12,146 nt of DNA, from positions 1 through 12,146 of the forward strand of contig BOAU01000063.1 of NCBI GenBank assembly GCA_026002025.1, read 5' to 3'. Position 1 is the stretch's first letter; every line of letters starts with the position of its first letter. The translations under genes and the position numbers were made by a program. This DNA comes from Spirochaetia bacterium. GTDB lineage: Bacteria; Spirochaetota; Spirochaetia; Treponematales; Breznakiellaceae. Below, one piece after another: positions 6,770-12,146 of this stretch. A model generated the notes under the pieces. The model was not told the origin of the DNA. It did no database searches and saw nothing but the letters and a program-made list of their open reading frames with translations.

Positions 6770-6945
6770 CCGGTAGAGAATTGTGCAAGAAGCATGGGAT
6801 TAAAGTTGAAAAGATTGCGGAACTGGCAGTACGGCTCGGTATTTCCATGCTCACCAAGCGGAGCGCGTATATTTACGAGTTCACCGACGACGAAGCGAAA
6901 AGAATTGTCGATGCGGAAAGGAGGAAGCATGATACGCACGAATAG
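6766..6945 (+). CDS. Small helix-rich protein, possible DNA-binding, 59 aa
   Basis: ATG 6766 overlaps the previous TGA. The sequence is helical and charged: LCKKHGIKVEKIAELAVRLG followed by ISMLTKRSAYIYEFTDDEAKRIVDAER. The first half has the spacing of a helix-turn-helix (IAELAVRLGIS), and the YEFTDDEAKRI part resembles the end of excisionase- or MerR-like helices, but this is only a weak resemblance. No strong ribosome site of its own is seen except GAGAGGAAA just upstream. Confidence 0.65.
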   Translation: MTGRELCKKHGIKVEKIAELAVRLGISMLTKRSAYIYEFTDDEAKRIVDAERRKHDTHE

Positions 6946-7474
6946 AGGTTTAGTGCCCGGTCCGTACAGTCCTGGTGAAGAAGCACGGTTCAAAGCGGAT
7001 GCAATTAAAGCTATAGAAGCAGGATGGCGTAGGCCGACATGTTTCAAGATTGAAACAGAAGAAACTGAACCGGGCTTCCCTGATGTTCTAATGCTGGCTA
7101 ACAAAACATACGATATGTATGAGTTTAAGGTTTCAGACAGTAAAGGTATCATTAAGTTTCAAAAAACACAGCCGCTGTTTTACAAGCGGCACAGTGATTT
7201 GAATATCGAAATACTCGCCTGGGATGTTCCGAACAACCGTGCAGTAAATATATCACCGGACGAAATTGTAGCGGCGAAAGCGTTGAAGTTCCAGATACCG
7301 AAGGAGACGAATGAAAAACAGGTACAACCAGAAGTGGCCGGAACAGGCGAGAGCAAAGTGGGCGGTACAGAAGCGGGTACAGCGGGGAACGATAGTGAAA
7401 CCAACGCACTGTCAGGTGTGCGGCAAGCCTTTCCGCTCGGAGGAGTTGACCTCCCACCACAAAGATTATCATAG
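6929..7474 (+). CDS. VRR-NUC-like (PD-(D/E)XK) nuclease with odd C-terminal tail
   Basis: The start at 6929 has AAAGGAGG upstream (about 6917-6924). The core is the restriction-endonuclease fold of phage VRR-NUC proteins: an early Glu (E18 or nearby), GFPD (49-52), EFK (65-67) and a following Gln region (Q78, Q81), which together make the metal-binding active site. The family is linked to Holliday-junction or flap cleavage and often sits beside an SNF2 helicase in phage replication modules, as here. Homologous sequence appears to end near residue 125. The remaining 54 residues are Gly/Glu/Thr-rich and overlap the HNH gene in another frame for 164 bases, which suggests the native end was lost when the HNH gene arrived. 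Confidence 0.85.
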   Translation: MIRTNRGLVPGPYSPGEEARFKADAIKAIEAGWRRPTCFKIETEETEPGFPDVLMLANKTYDMYEFKVSDSKGIIKFQKTQPLFYKRHSDLNIEILAWDVPNNRAVNISPDEIVAAKALKFQIPKETNEKQVQPEVAGTGESKVGGTEAGTAGNDSETNALSGVRQAFPLGGVDLPPQRLS

Positions 7475-7697
7475 ACCGTTTGACGTAGTGTGGTGCTGCC
7501 AGCCGTGCCACACCGAAATACATAAAGAACTTGGGAGAGACTGGAAAGAATGGACGGTTACGCAAGTAATAAGCCTAACCGATGGAGGGGACCATGCTAG
7601 CGGAGAAAGTAATAGCGGTACTGACTGCGGGATTGAAGGCGGCGCATTGTCGAATGTTTCGCCCGGAGAGCCTAAGACGAGAGGACTACCCGCATAA
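7311..7697 (+). CDS. HNH endonuclease overlapping both neighbours, 128 aa
   Basis: ATG 7311 follows AAGGAG (7301-7306). The HNH fold is clear: zinc Cys pair CQVC (34-37), SHH (48-50) as the first catalytic His region, then WCCQPCHTEIH (61-71) with the second zinc pair and the last His. Such small nucleases serve either as homing endonucleases or in phage packaging; with no terminase or portal here, homing or a replication role is more likely. Residues after about 85 are Gly/Ser-rich and overlap the next gene by 104 bases, so this tail may be non-native. Together with the long overlap upstream, this points to insertion of the gene between two existing ones. Confidence 0.88.
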   Translation: MKNRYNQKWPEQARAKWAVQKRVQRGTIVKPTHCQVCGKPFRSEELTSHHKDYHRPFDVVWCCQPCHTEIHKELGRDWKEWTVTQVISLTDGGDHASGESNSGTDCGIEGGALSNVSPGEPKTRGLPA

Positions 7698-7878
7698 CCT
7701 AAATAAGCTGTACGGGTATTTGGAGGACGAGTTGTACGCCACATATAGCGGAATAACAGGCAAGGATTGGCAGAAGGTGTACGACCATTCCGGGGATATT
7801 ATTGTCAGGGCTTCGATGATAGCGGACATGGCAGAAGATGTTTTGAAGGGGAAAAATGGTGAAGTGGCTAATAATTAA
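7594..7878 (+). CDS. Hypothetical protein, 94 aa
   Basis: ATG 7594 has a strong GGAGGGG (7584-7590). The protein is mostly helical: an N-terminal helix (EKVIAVLTAGLKAAHCRMF), then LYGYLEDELYATY and a C-terminal block DIIVRASMIADMAEDV. The last block loosely resembles the final helix of MazG-like nucleotide pyrophosphohydrolases, but the ExxE metal motif is not convincing, so I leave the function open. It overlaps the C-terminal helicase piece by 23 bases and is covered at its start by the HNH tail in another frame. Confidence 0.72.
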   Translation: MLAEKVIAVLTAGLKAAHCRMFRPESLRREDYPHNLNKLYGYLEDELYATYSGITGKDWQKVYDHSGDIIVRASMIADMAEDVLKGKNGEVANN

Positions 7879-9226
7879 CACCGAAGCGTTTTCACCGCAC
7901 GGATTAAAGAAAAAGAAAGTCCTCGAACTCTCCGACCTCCCCTGGGTTGTGCGGAAGTTTCTTTCTGTATTCCCAAAACCTTTTATTATTCTGGATGAGG
8001 CAAGCAAGATTAAAACGAACAAACCGATGTACGAGGATGAAAAATCAATACGGACACGGAATATAAAGCAGCTTAATCGGTTTGGAGAACGCTGCATAAT
8101 GACCGGAACACTTAAATCAAAGTCTCCGCTGAATGTGCTTGACCCTTTTGATTTTCTGCACGAAGGATACTTCCCGGAGAATATGTGGGAGTTTGCGGAA
8201 AAGTATTGCATCATGGAAACTTTGTTCACTGGCCGTGTTCGGCGCAGAGTTATTGTAAGCGAAGAAACCTATATGAAAATTCGTGGACAGCTTCGGAACG
8301 CATGGGTTCGCGGCGGCGAAATGCAGCTTAAAGCCGCGAAGGAAAGTATCTTCAAGGCCCATGCAATAGACCATGTAAAGCAGGAACATATTATCCGGCA
8401 TCCAAAATATACACCTTTCATTAACCAGGTTGAGCTTATGCGGCGTATTGCTCCGGTGTCGATGGTGGTACGGCGCAAGGATGTCTTCGACATTCGATAC
8501 GACAAGTTCGTGATGGAACCAATTATGCGCCCGGTAGAACTTACAGGCCGTGGCCGTCTCTTGGCTAAGGAATTGGTCGAGCTTGGATTTACCGATAACT
8601 TCATGCTTGGCAAGGCTCCGGCTTTGGAATTGTTCCACCGGATACAGGATATATGCAATGGCTTTGAACCGCTGGAACATTTTGAGAAGGTGGAAAAAGA
8701 CGGGAAGATGGTCGAGAAGCGGATTATCGACCATAAACCACTGCCGGAAAGCCCGAAAGTAGAAGCCCTATTGGACCTCCTTGACGAAATAAATGTAGAG
8801 GAGAACCAGGTTGTTGTATGGTGTTCCCGAACCCTTCTTATTAATGCTTGCGCGGAAGCCTTTGACAAGGCCGGGCATTCTTATGTGCTGTATAACGGAA
8901 AGGCCAGCGCGAAGGAAAAAGCGGAGGCAGAAAGAAAAATTAAAGCCAAGGAAGCGGATATTTTTCTCGGCAATCCTGCTTCCGGTGCGTTCGGTCTTAA
9001 TTGTCTGGCGCAGTGTTCTTATATGGTATACATCTGCATCGACGACAGCGTAGAGACCTATCACCAGAGCCAGCACAGGATTCTCCGGGGACAACTAACT
9101 ACCCCGAAGTTTTCGTACCACATTTACACGAAGGGTACGATTGAGGAACGACAGCAGACCAGGCTTAAAGTTGGAAAAGAACTTCTTAGCGATAGTAACA
9201 CTAAGGAAGTATTTGAAGTTATATAG
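7856..9226 (+). CDS. SNF2-type SF2 helicase, C-terminal piece (motifs Ib-VI), 456 aa
   Basis: The protein starts at motif Ib (VKWLIINTEAF, 2-12), then has motif II ILDEAS (45-50), III MTGT (82-85), motif IV region VVVWCSR, motif V GNPASGAFGLN (372-382) and VI QSQHRILRGQ (404-413) with its Arg residues. It has no Walker A: everything before motif Ib is missing. The missing piece (Q motif, Walker A, Ia) is present as a separate gene at 9971-10270, downstream and therefore in permuted order. ATG 7856 follows GAAGGGG closely. Together the two proteins have 555 residues, about the size of a whole phage SNF2 helicase. It could only hydrolyse ATP if the two chains join. Phage homologues usually sit next to VRR-NUC, as here. 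Confidence 0.92.
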   Translation: MVKWLIINTEAFSPHGLKKKKVLELSDLPWVVRKFLSVFPKPFIILDEASKIKTNKPMYEDEKSIRTRNIKQLNRFGERCIMTGTLKSKSPLNVLDPFDFLHEGYFPENMWEFAEKYCIMETLFTGRVRRRVIVSEETYMKIRGQLRNAWVRGGEMQLKAAKESIFKAHAIDHVKQEHIIRHPKYTPFINQVELMRRIAPVSMVVRRKDVFDIRYDKFVMEPIMRPVELTGRGRLLAKELVELGFTDNFMLGKAPALELFHRIQDICNGFEPLEHFEKVEKDGKMVEKRIIDHKPLPESPKVEALLDLLDEINVEENQVVVWCSRTLLINACAEAFDKAGHSYVLYNGKASAKEKAEAERKIKAKEADIFLGNPASGAFGLNCLAQCSYMVYICIDDSVETYHQSQHRILRGQLTTPKFSYHIYTKGTIEERQQTRLKVGKELLSDSNTKEVFEVI

Positions 9227-9235
9227 GAGGACAGG

Positions 9236-9475
9236 ATGAACGTTACTTTTCAGACGGTGGACCCGAACAATCCGGTGCCCGGAACTTTAATGGCGTGGTG
9301 TGTTAAACAACACAAACGTGACCCTAAACATGAATTGTGCCCATTTTGCAAAGTGTGTTCTTTGGAATACGCAGACCCAAATAAATTCGCTTTTGTGGGA
9401 ATTGGCCGTTTTACACCAGTCGATACGCTTGTTAAAGGATTTCAGTATATACAGCGCGCAATGGAGGGAGACTAA
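9236..9475 (+). CDS. Small Cys-cluster protein, 79 aa
   Basis: ATG 9236 has AGGAGGA (9226-9232) upstream. The centre holds CPFCKVC (35-41), a CxxCxxC cluster that may bind zinc, with another Cys at 22. The C-terminal part, PVDTLVKGFQYIQRAME, is helical. The family is not recognised. It lies between the two halves of the split helicase and is coupled to the DUF2829 gene (TAATG overlap), so a role in the same function or in anti-defence is possible but unproven. Confidence 0.72.
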   Translation: MNVTFQTVDPNNPVPGTLMAWCVKQHKRDPKHELCPFCKVCSLEYADPNKFAFVGIGRFTPVDTLVKGFQYIQRAMEGD

Positions 9476-9756
9476 TGACTTTCGGAGAAGCGATTGACGC
9501 AGCAAAGAACGGGTTTCGGATTACCCGGAACGGGTGGAACGGTAGAGGGATGTTCGTCTACTACCAGGAAGGCAGCACCATTATGGAAGCAGATTGCCGG
9601 AACAAGGTTATCCGTGACATCGCAGCAAAGAACCCTAATGGCCGTGTAGACATTCGGGCGCACTTGGATATGTTTACTGCCCAGGGCGATGTGCAAATTG
9701 GTTGGCTTGCAAGTCAGTCCGATATGCTGGCCGAGGATTGGGAGCTGACACAATGA
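9475..9756 (+). CDS. tad2-like: DUF2829 protein, Tad2-like anti-Thoeris sponge
   Basis: The layout is the typical DUF2829 one: MTFGEAIDAAKNG, then RNGWNGRGMFVYY (18-30), a central variable loop, RAHLDMFTAQG (61-71) and the hallmark end WLASQSDMLAEDWEL (77-91). Length (93 aa) is normal. Tad2 proteins of this family bind and sequester the gcADPR signal made by Thoeris ThsB, so the ThsA effector is not triggered; some also bind CBASS cyclic nucleotides. Many DUF2829 members are untested, so the ligand here is inferred. ATG 9475 overlaps the previous stop and has GGAGGGA (9463-9469). It sits between the two helicase halves. Confidence 0.88.
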   Translation: MTFGEAIDAAKNGFRITRNGWNGRGMFVYYQEGSTIMEADCRNKVIRDIAAKNPNGRVDIRAHLDMFTAQGDVQIGWLASQSDMLAEDWELTQ

Positions 9757-9968
9757 TTGAAAAAATGAGTTATGACGATTTCCGTCTTATATGCGATAGC
9801 TGCGGCGAAGAAGAAAATGAGGAGTTTGAAAGCTTCCAGGACGCAGTGGACTTCAAGAAGGACCACGACAACGGATGGAGGGCGGTTAAGGACTACGATG
9901 GGGGATGGCATGACCTTTGCCCATCCTGCAATCAGCCGGATATTATTCTGAAACTACAAGCGAGGTAG
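9753..9968 (+). CDS. Small zinc-ribbon protein, 71 aa
   Basis: ATG 9753 overlaps the DUF2829 stop (ATGA). Two Cys pairs, CDSC (14-17) and CPSC (56-59), flank a compact alpha-beta middle (FESFQDAVDFKKDHDNGWRAV) and a WHDLCPSC end. This arrangement is widespread in small phage zinc-ribbon proteins of unknown role. It ends just before the N-terminal helicase piece. Confidence 0.78.
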   Translation: MIEKMSYDDFRLICDSCGEEENEEFESFQDAVDFKKDHDNGWRAVKDYDGGWHDLCPSCNQPDIILKLQAR

Positions 9969-9970
9969 AT

Positions 9971-10270
9971 ATGAAGCGGGAAAACTATAAATGGCAGAAC
10001 AGCGCCATAGCGCAGTTTGTCCGGGCGGTCTACTTTGCCTTGGTGGTGGACTGCGGCCTTGGAAAGACTGCTGCCGCGATTCAAATTGCCCTGGGAAAAA
10101 TGCTACCGGTAATTGTCATAGCGCCAGGACACACCCTTTGCGACCAGTGGCGGGATGAAATACTGGATGTGGCCGGTCCCGATGAAGACGTGTGGGTATT
10201 CGACAAAAGCACCGAGACCGCGCAAGGTGAACAGTATCGGGAGGAGTTTAGTAAATGGCTGACGGCGTAA
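9971..10270 (+). CDS. SNF2-type helicase, N-terminal piece (Q motif, Walker A, Ia), 99 aa
   Basis: The protein has KWQNSAIAQF with the Q-motif Gln (Q9), Walker A DCGLGKTA (27-34) and motif Ia VIVIAPGHTLCDQWRDEI (47-64), then ends after EEFSKWLTA. It stops just where motif Ib would follow, exactly complementing the 7856-9226 protein, which starts with motif Ib. It has no DEAx box of its own. ATG 9971 follows a modest CGAGG; an in-frame ATG at 9917 lies inside the previous gene. Its 3' end overlaps the next gene by 16 bases and uses its own TAA, so it looks like a maintained gene and not decayed sequence. Confidence 0.9.
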   Translation: MKRENYKWQNSAIAQFVRAVYFALVVDCGLGKTAAAIQIALGKMLPVIVIAPGHTLCDQWRDEILDVAGPDEDVWVFDKSTETAQGEQYREEFSKWLTA

Positions 10271-11379
10271 AGAAACAGAGAATGGTATACACATATAAAG
10301 ATACCGACCTGCAATACCTTCTCGGAAAGAACATGGTTATGTTCAGTAATGGAATGACCGTTACCCGCGAGGAGTTCGACCGATGGGATAAGGAAGGTGT
10401 ACTATTACTGCGCTTACAAGACCAGGCTGATGACCCGGAACGAAATGGCTGGGATTTCAAATACGCGGTATCCACCGGAGACCCGAGGAAGCGGAAGGGT
10501 CAGGCAGACCTTGTGGCCGCAGTCCGTACCGAGAAGCGCCGGAAAAAGGAGGTAGCAAAAGTAAAAGAAATAATCGCCGTGGAGCAGAAGAAAGAAACTT
10601 TGAAGCAGTTTATTTTTTCTTCTGCTTTTATTGTGGAAGCAATTATGGTGCTGGTCGGCATCGGCTCGGCAATCATGTCGGCCTATCATACATCTACCTT
10701 TTTAATCCAAGGCGGTAAGCCGACATGGACCGGCATACTCACCGGCATAATGATGATTCTGTTCAGCGCCACGGCGTTCACAGCGGCCCGGTATTTTTTT
10801 CGGGAGCTGGGTCCGACGAAAATCTTCGGCGGCATATTTGCTGTGGTGGGTCTGGCAATCGTGGTCTACTCCATGTTCTCTACCTTGACCGTTAATTTTA
10901 ACCAGTTCAAATGGCAGGACGATCAGGCGGCAGTTGTCGCCGTGGCCGACAGCGAGGCCCTGGCTGCCCATAACCGGCTGATAGTAATGAACCAAGAGAG
11001 CATAGACGAGGTGTTTGCGGAAATCACCCGAGTGGAAGCGGAGGCCGAGTATTGGAAGGAGAAGTCCTGGAAGCGGTACGACGACTTTGGGTTACGATTG
11101 GATGAGCTACGGAGCAGACGAAGTGAACTCCGTGCTGAACGGACACGGCTTGAAGCCAGTACGCCGGAACTGGTAGAGCAAGCTGCGGTTTCCCAAGACA
11201 CGATTTACACGTTCCTGGGCCGTATTTTTACAGCCCCCGAGGAGGTTATGCGGTTTATAGTCTATGTAATCCCGTCTTGCTTCTACGATATTATCGCGCC
11301 GTTCGCCCTTAGCGTGGTATTGCTTCTGGAAGACAATAGACGAAAACGCCAGAATGGTGCTATAATAGAAGGAAGTTGA
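10255..11379 (+). CDS. Four-helix membrane protein with coiled coil, 374 aa
   Basis: ATG 10255 follows GGGAGGAG (10239-10246). The N-terminal 115 residues are charged and soluble, with a very basic stretch (RTEKRRKKEVAKVKE, 91-105). Predicted membrane segments by eye lie at about 119-143, 157-178, 190-212 and 332-358. Residues 245-300 form a long, highly charged helix likely to be a coiled coil, ending in an Arg-rich region (LRSRRSELRAERTRLE). The protein ends in a basic tail. No family is recognised. It could anchor a complex at the membrane or act in host take-over; it lacks the features of a holin (too large) or a tape measure protein. The gene ends just after an internal promoter. Confidence 0.85.
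   Translation: MADGVKKQRMVYTYKDTDLQYLLGKNMVMFSNGMTVTREEFDRWDKEGVLLLRLQDQADDPERNGWDFKYAVSTGDPRKRKGQADLVAAVRTEKRRKKEVAKVKEIIAVEQKKETLKQFIFSSAFIVEAIMVLVGIGSAIMSAYHTSTFLIQGGKPTWTGILTGIMMILFSATAFTAARYFFRELGPTKIFGGIFAVVGLAIVVYSMFSTLTVNFNQFKWQDDQAAVVAVADSEALAAHNRLIVMNQESIDEVFAEITRVEAEAEYWKEKSWKRYDDFGLRLDELRSRRSELRAERTRLEASTPELVEQAAVSQDTIYTFLGRIFTAPEEVMRFIVYVIPSCFYDIIAPFALSVVLLLEDNRRKRQNGAIIEGS
11337..11366 (+). promoter_or_regulatory. Extended -10 sigma-70/sigma-A promoter
   Basis: TGCTATAAT at 11358-11366 is a perfect -10 box with the TG extension. A weak -35 (TAGACG, 11337-11342) lies 18 bases upstream. The predicted start near 11373 would place the gene at 11394 about 20 bases downstream, with GGAGGGG between, and disfavours the in-frame ATG at 11382. 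It lies in the last codons of the membrane-protein gene. Confidence 0.6.
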
Positions 11380-11393
11380 ACATGGAGGGGAGT

Positions 11394-11723
11394 ATGGCAG
11401 GTAAAAAAGGGACTCCACATGGGGTTATTACGCTGAAACTGCACATTCCAGAGGATTGGGTGTTGAAAAAAGGGAAGGTGCGGTATGTCTTTGTTGACGC
11501 TCTTTCTCCTAAGATATGGGAGCTTTCCAAGCAGGTAGATGGTACACAAAAATTGGCTTATCGTTTTAGTACGATATTACATCGTGGACTTTACAGCATA
11601 ACTGAACTATTTGGCCTCCGGGCCATTAACATAGATGAACCGCAAAACTCGGAACGTAATGTTTCGGTACAGTTTGAAATTATTGTCGGGGAGGGAAAAG
11701 ATGAGGTTTGGAAAATTACTTAA
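11394..11723 (+). CDS. Hypothetical protein, 109 aa
   Basis: The start at 11394 fits the promoter and the GGAGG at 11384-11388; ATG 11382 is the alternative. The sequence looks like a soluble alpha/beta protein: a basic start, ITLKLHIPEDW, VRYVFVDAL, a helical middle (RFSTILHRGLYSITELFGL) and a final strand VSVQFEIIV. No motif or family is recognised. It is the first gene of a probable separate transcript with the membrane protein that follows. Confidence 0.7.
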   Translation: MAGKKGTPHGVITLKLHIPEDWVLKKGKVRYVFVDALSPKIWELSKQVDGTQKLAYRFSTILHRGLYSITELFGLRAINIDEPQNSERNVSVQFEIIVGEGKDEVWKIT

Positions 11724-11976
11724 CGTTTTGATTATACAGGTCTTGGCAAGGCTCATGGTAGTAGGCACCACGCTTATTGGCACAGCCGGTATCACCCTGG
11801 GGGTGATGATGGCCGTGGTTACCGTGGTAACTATCTTCAATCTCCGGGTTGAGTATAAGCCGATTACGGCCCTGGTCGCTTTAGCTGCCTTGGTCGTACT
11901 TACTATTGTCAATGTTGTATTTAACCGGCGCAATAGGCCGGTGAAGGATGACTTAGAGGCCGTACCGGGCAACTAG
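11701..11976 (+). CDS. Small membrane protein, 91 aa
   Basis: ATG 11701 follows GGGAGGG (11689-11695) and overlaps the preceding gene by 23 bases. After a short amphipathic start it has a long hydrophobic stretch (about 18-46) and a second one (about 56-76), with a basic then acidic tail. It may span the membrane two or three times. Size and topology are compatible with a holin-like or superinfection-exclusion protein, but nothing specific supports either. Two short perfect inverted repeats (11791-11807 and 11818-11831) lie within its coding region. Confidence 0.72.
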   Translation: MRFGKLLNVLIIQVLARLMVVGTTLIGTAGITLGVMMAVVTVVTIFNLRVEYKPITALVALAALVVLTIVNVVFNRRNRPVKDDLEAVPGN

Positions 11977-12146
11977 GTCGATTAAGTCCTGGCGACGGGC
12001 CTGGTACTCCGGGAGCAGTTGTTCCCATAGGTCTACCTGGTTCCGCGCCCTTTCAAGCGGTTCGATAAGGTCTGGCTGCGCGATAGTTAAGTCATCGCCA
12101 GCCATTTTCATTTGCACATATACTGTAATATAAATAGAAGCCGCAT
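11953..12146 (-). CDS. 3' end of a minus-strand gene (partial)
   Basis: Reading the minus strand from the right edge, the frame is open to TAA at 11955-11953 and codes for a charged helical C-terminus (PLERARNQVDLWEQLLPEYQ, then LIDLVARYGL). An in-frame ATG at 12111-12109 has no ribosome site, so the gene more likely starts beyond the window. It converges on and overlaps the end of the plus-strand membrane gene by 24 bases. Family unknown. Confidence 0.5.
   Translation of the reverse strand, partial: AASIYITVYVQMKMAGDDLTIAQPDLIEPLERARNQVDLWEQLLPEYQARRQDLIDLVARYGL

Noticed and set aside
11924..11942. ACCGGC...GCCGGT stem as a terminator for the last plus-strand genes
   Set aside because: Only six pairs, no T run after it, and it lies inside the coding sequence.
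1..12146. CRISPR array, tRNA, rRNA or insertion sequence
   Set aside because: No regularly spaced repeats, cloverleaf, rRNA-like stretch or transposase was seen on either strand.

Overview
The window is a dense, almost entirely plus-strand run of genes that looks like the DNA replication and recombination module of a tailed phage or prophage. The likely host is a Firmicute (Bacillota). Strong GGAGG-type ribosome sites precede nearly every gene, and neighbouring genes overlap by a few bases (ATGA, TAATG, GTGA). There are many small Cys-rich proteins and no housekeeping genes, rRNA or tRNA. The gene set (family A DNA polymerase, VRR-NUC-type nuclease, SNF2-type helicase, small Dcm-like methyltransferase, HNH nuclease) is the usual toolkit of Firmicutes siphophages and prophages. 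The host is inferred from style only; no host gene is present.

Left part (1-2650): the acidic 3' end of an upstream gene, an unknown 137-residue protein carrying a perfect 13-bp hairpin in its coding sequence, a small Cys protein, a compact UvrD/Rep-like SF1 helicase, and two small unknown genes. Centre (2645-6480): a Dcm-like cytosine methyltransferase whose 3' end is shifted by a 10-C tract, a complete exonuclease-polymerase family A DNA polymerase, two small coupled genes, and a stand-alone Topo VI A/Spo11-like protein of the 'Mini-A' kind. Next (6475-7880): three small zinc-ribbon or helix-rich proteins, a VRR-NUC-like nuclease, an HNH nuclease that overlaps both neighbours, and an unknown gene.

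Right part (7856-11380): an SNF2-type helicase is present as two separate genes in permuted order. The C-terminal piece (motifs Ib to VI) is upstream at 7856-9226, and the N-terminal piece (Q motif, Walker A, Ia) lies 745 bases downstream of it, at 9971-10270. Between them sit three small genes, one of which is a clear DUF2829 protein, the family of the anti-Thoeris sponge Tad2. A four-helix membrane protein with a coiled coil follows. A strong extended -10 promoter inside its 3' end probably starts a second transcript for two more small genes. The strand then switches: the last 190 bases hold the end of a minus-strand gene that runs off the window.

Working together: polymerase, two helicases, a junction-type nuclease and a Spo11-like strand-cleaving enzyme would copy and recombine the phage genome. 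The methyltransferase would modify it, and the DUF2829 protein and perhaps its small neighbours would blunt host defence. The points most worth a second look are the permuted split helicase, the poly-C frameshift in the methyltransferase, the Mini-A protein, the Tad2-like gene, and three RNA/DNA hairpins (235-264, 614-640, 5350-5368). No stretch above 300 bases lacks a gene.
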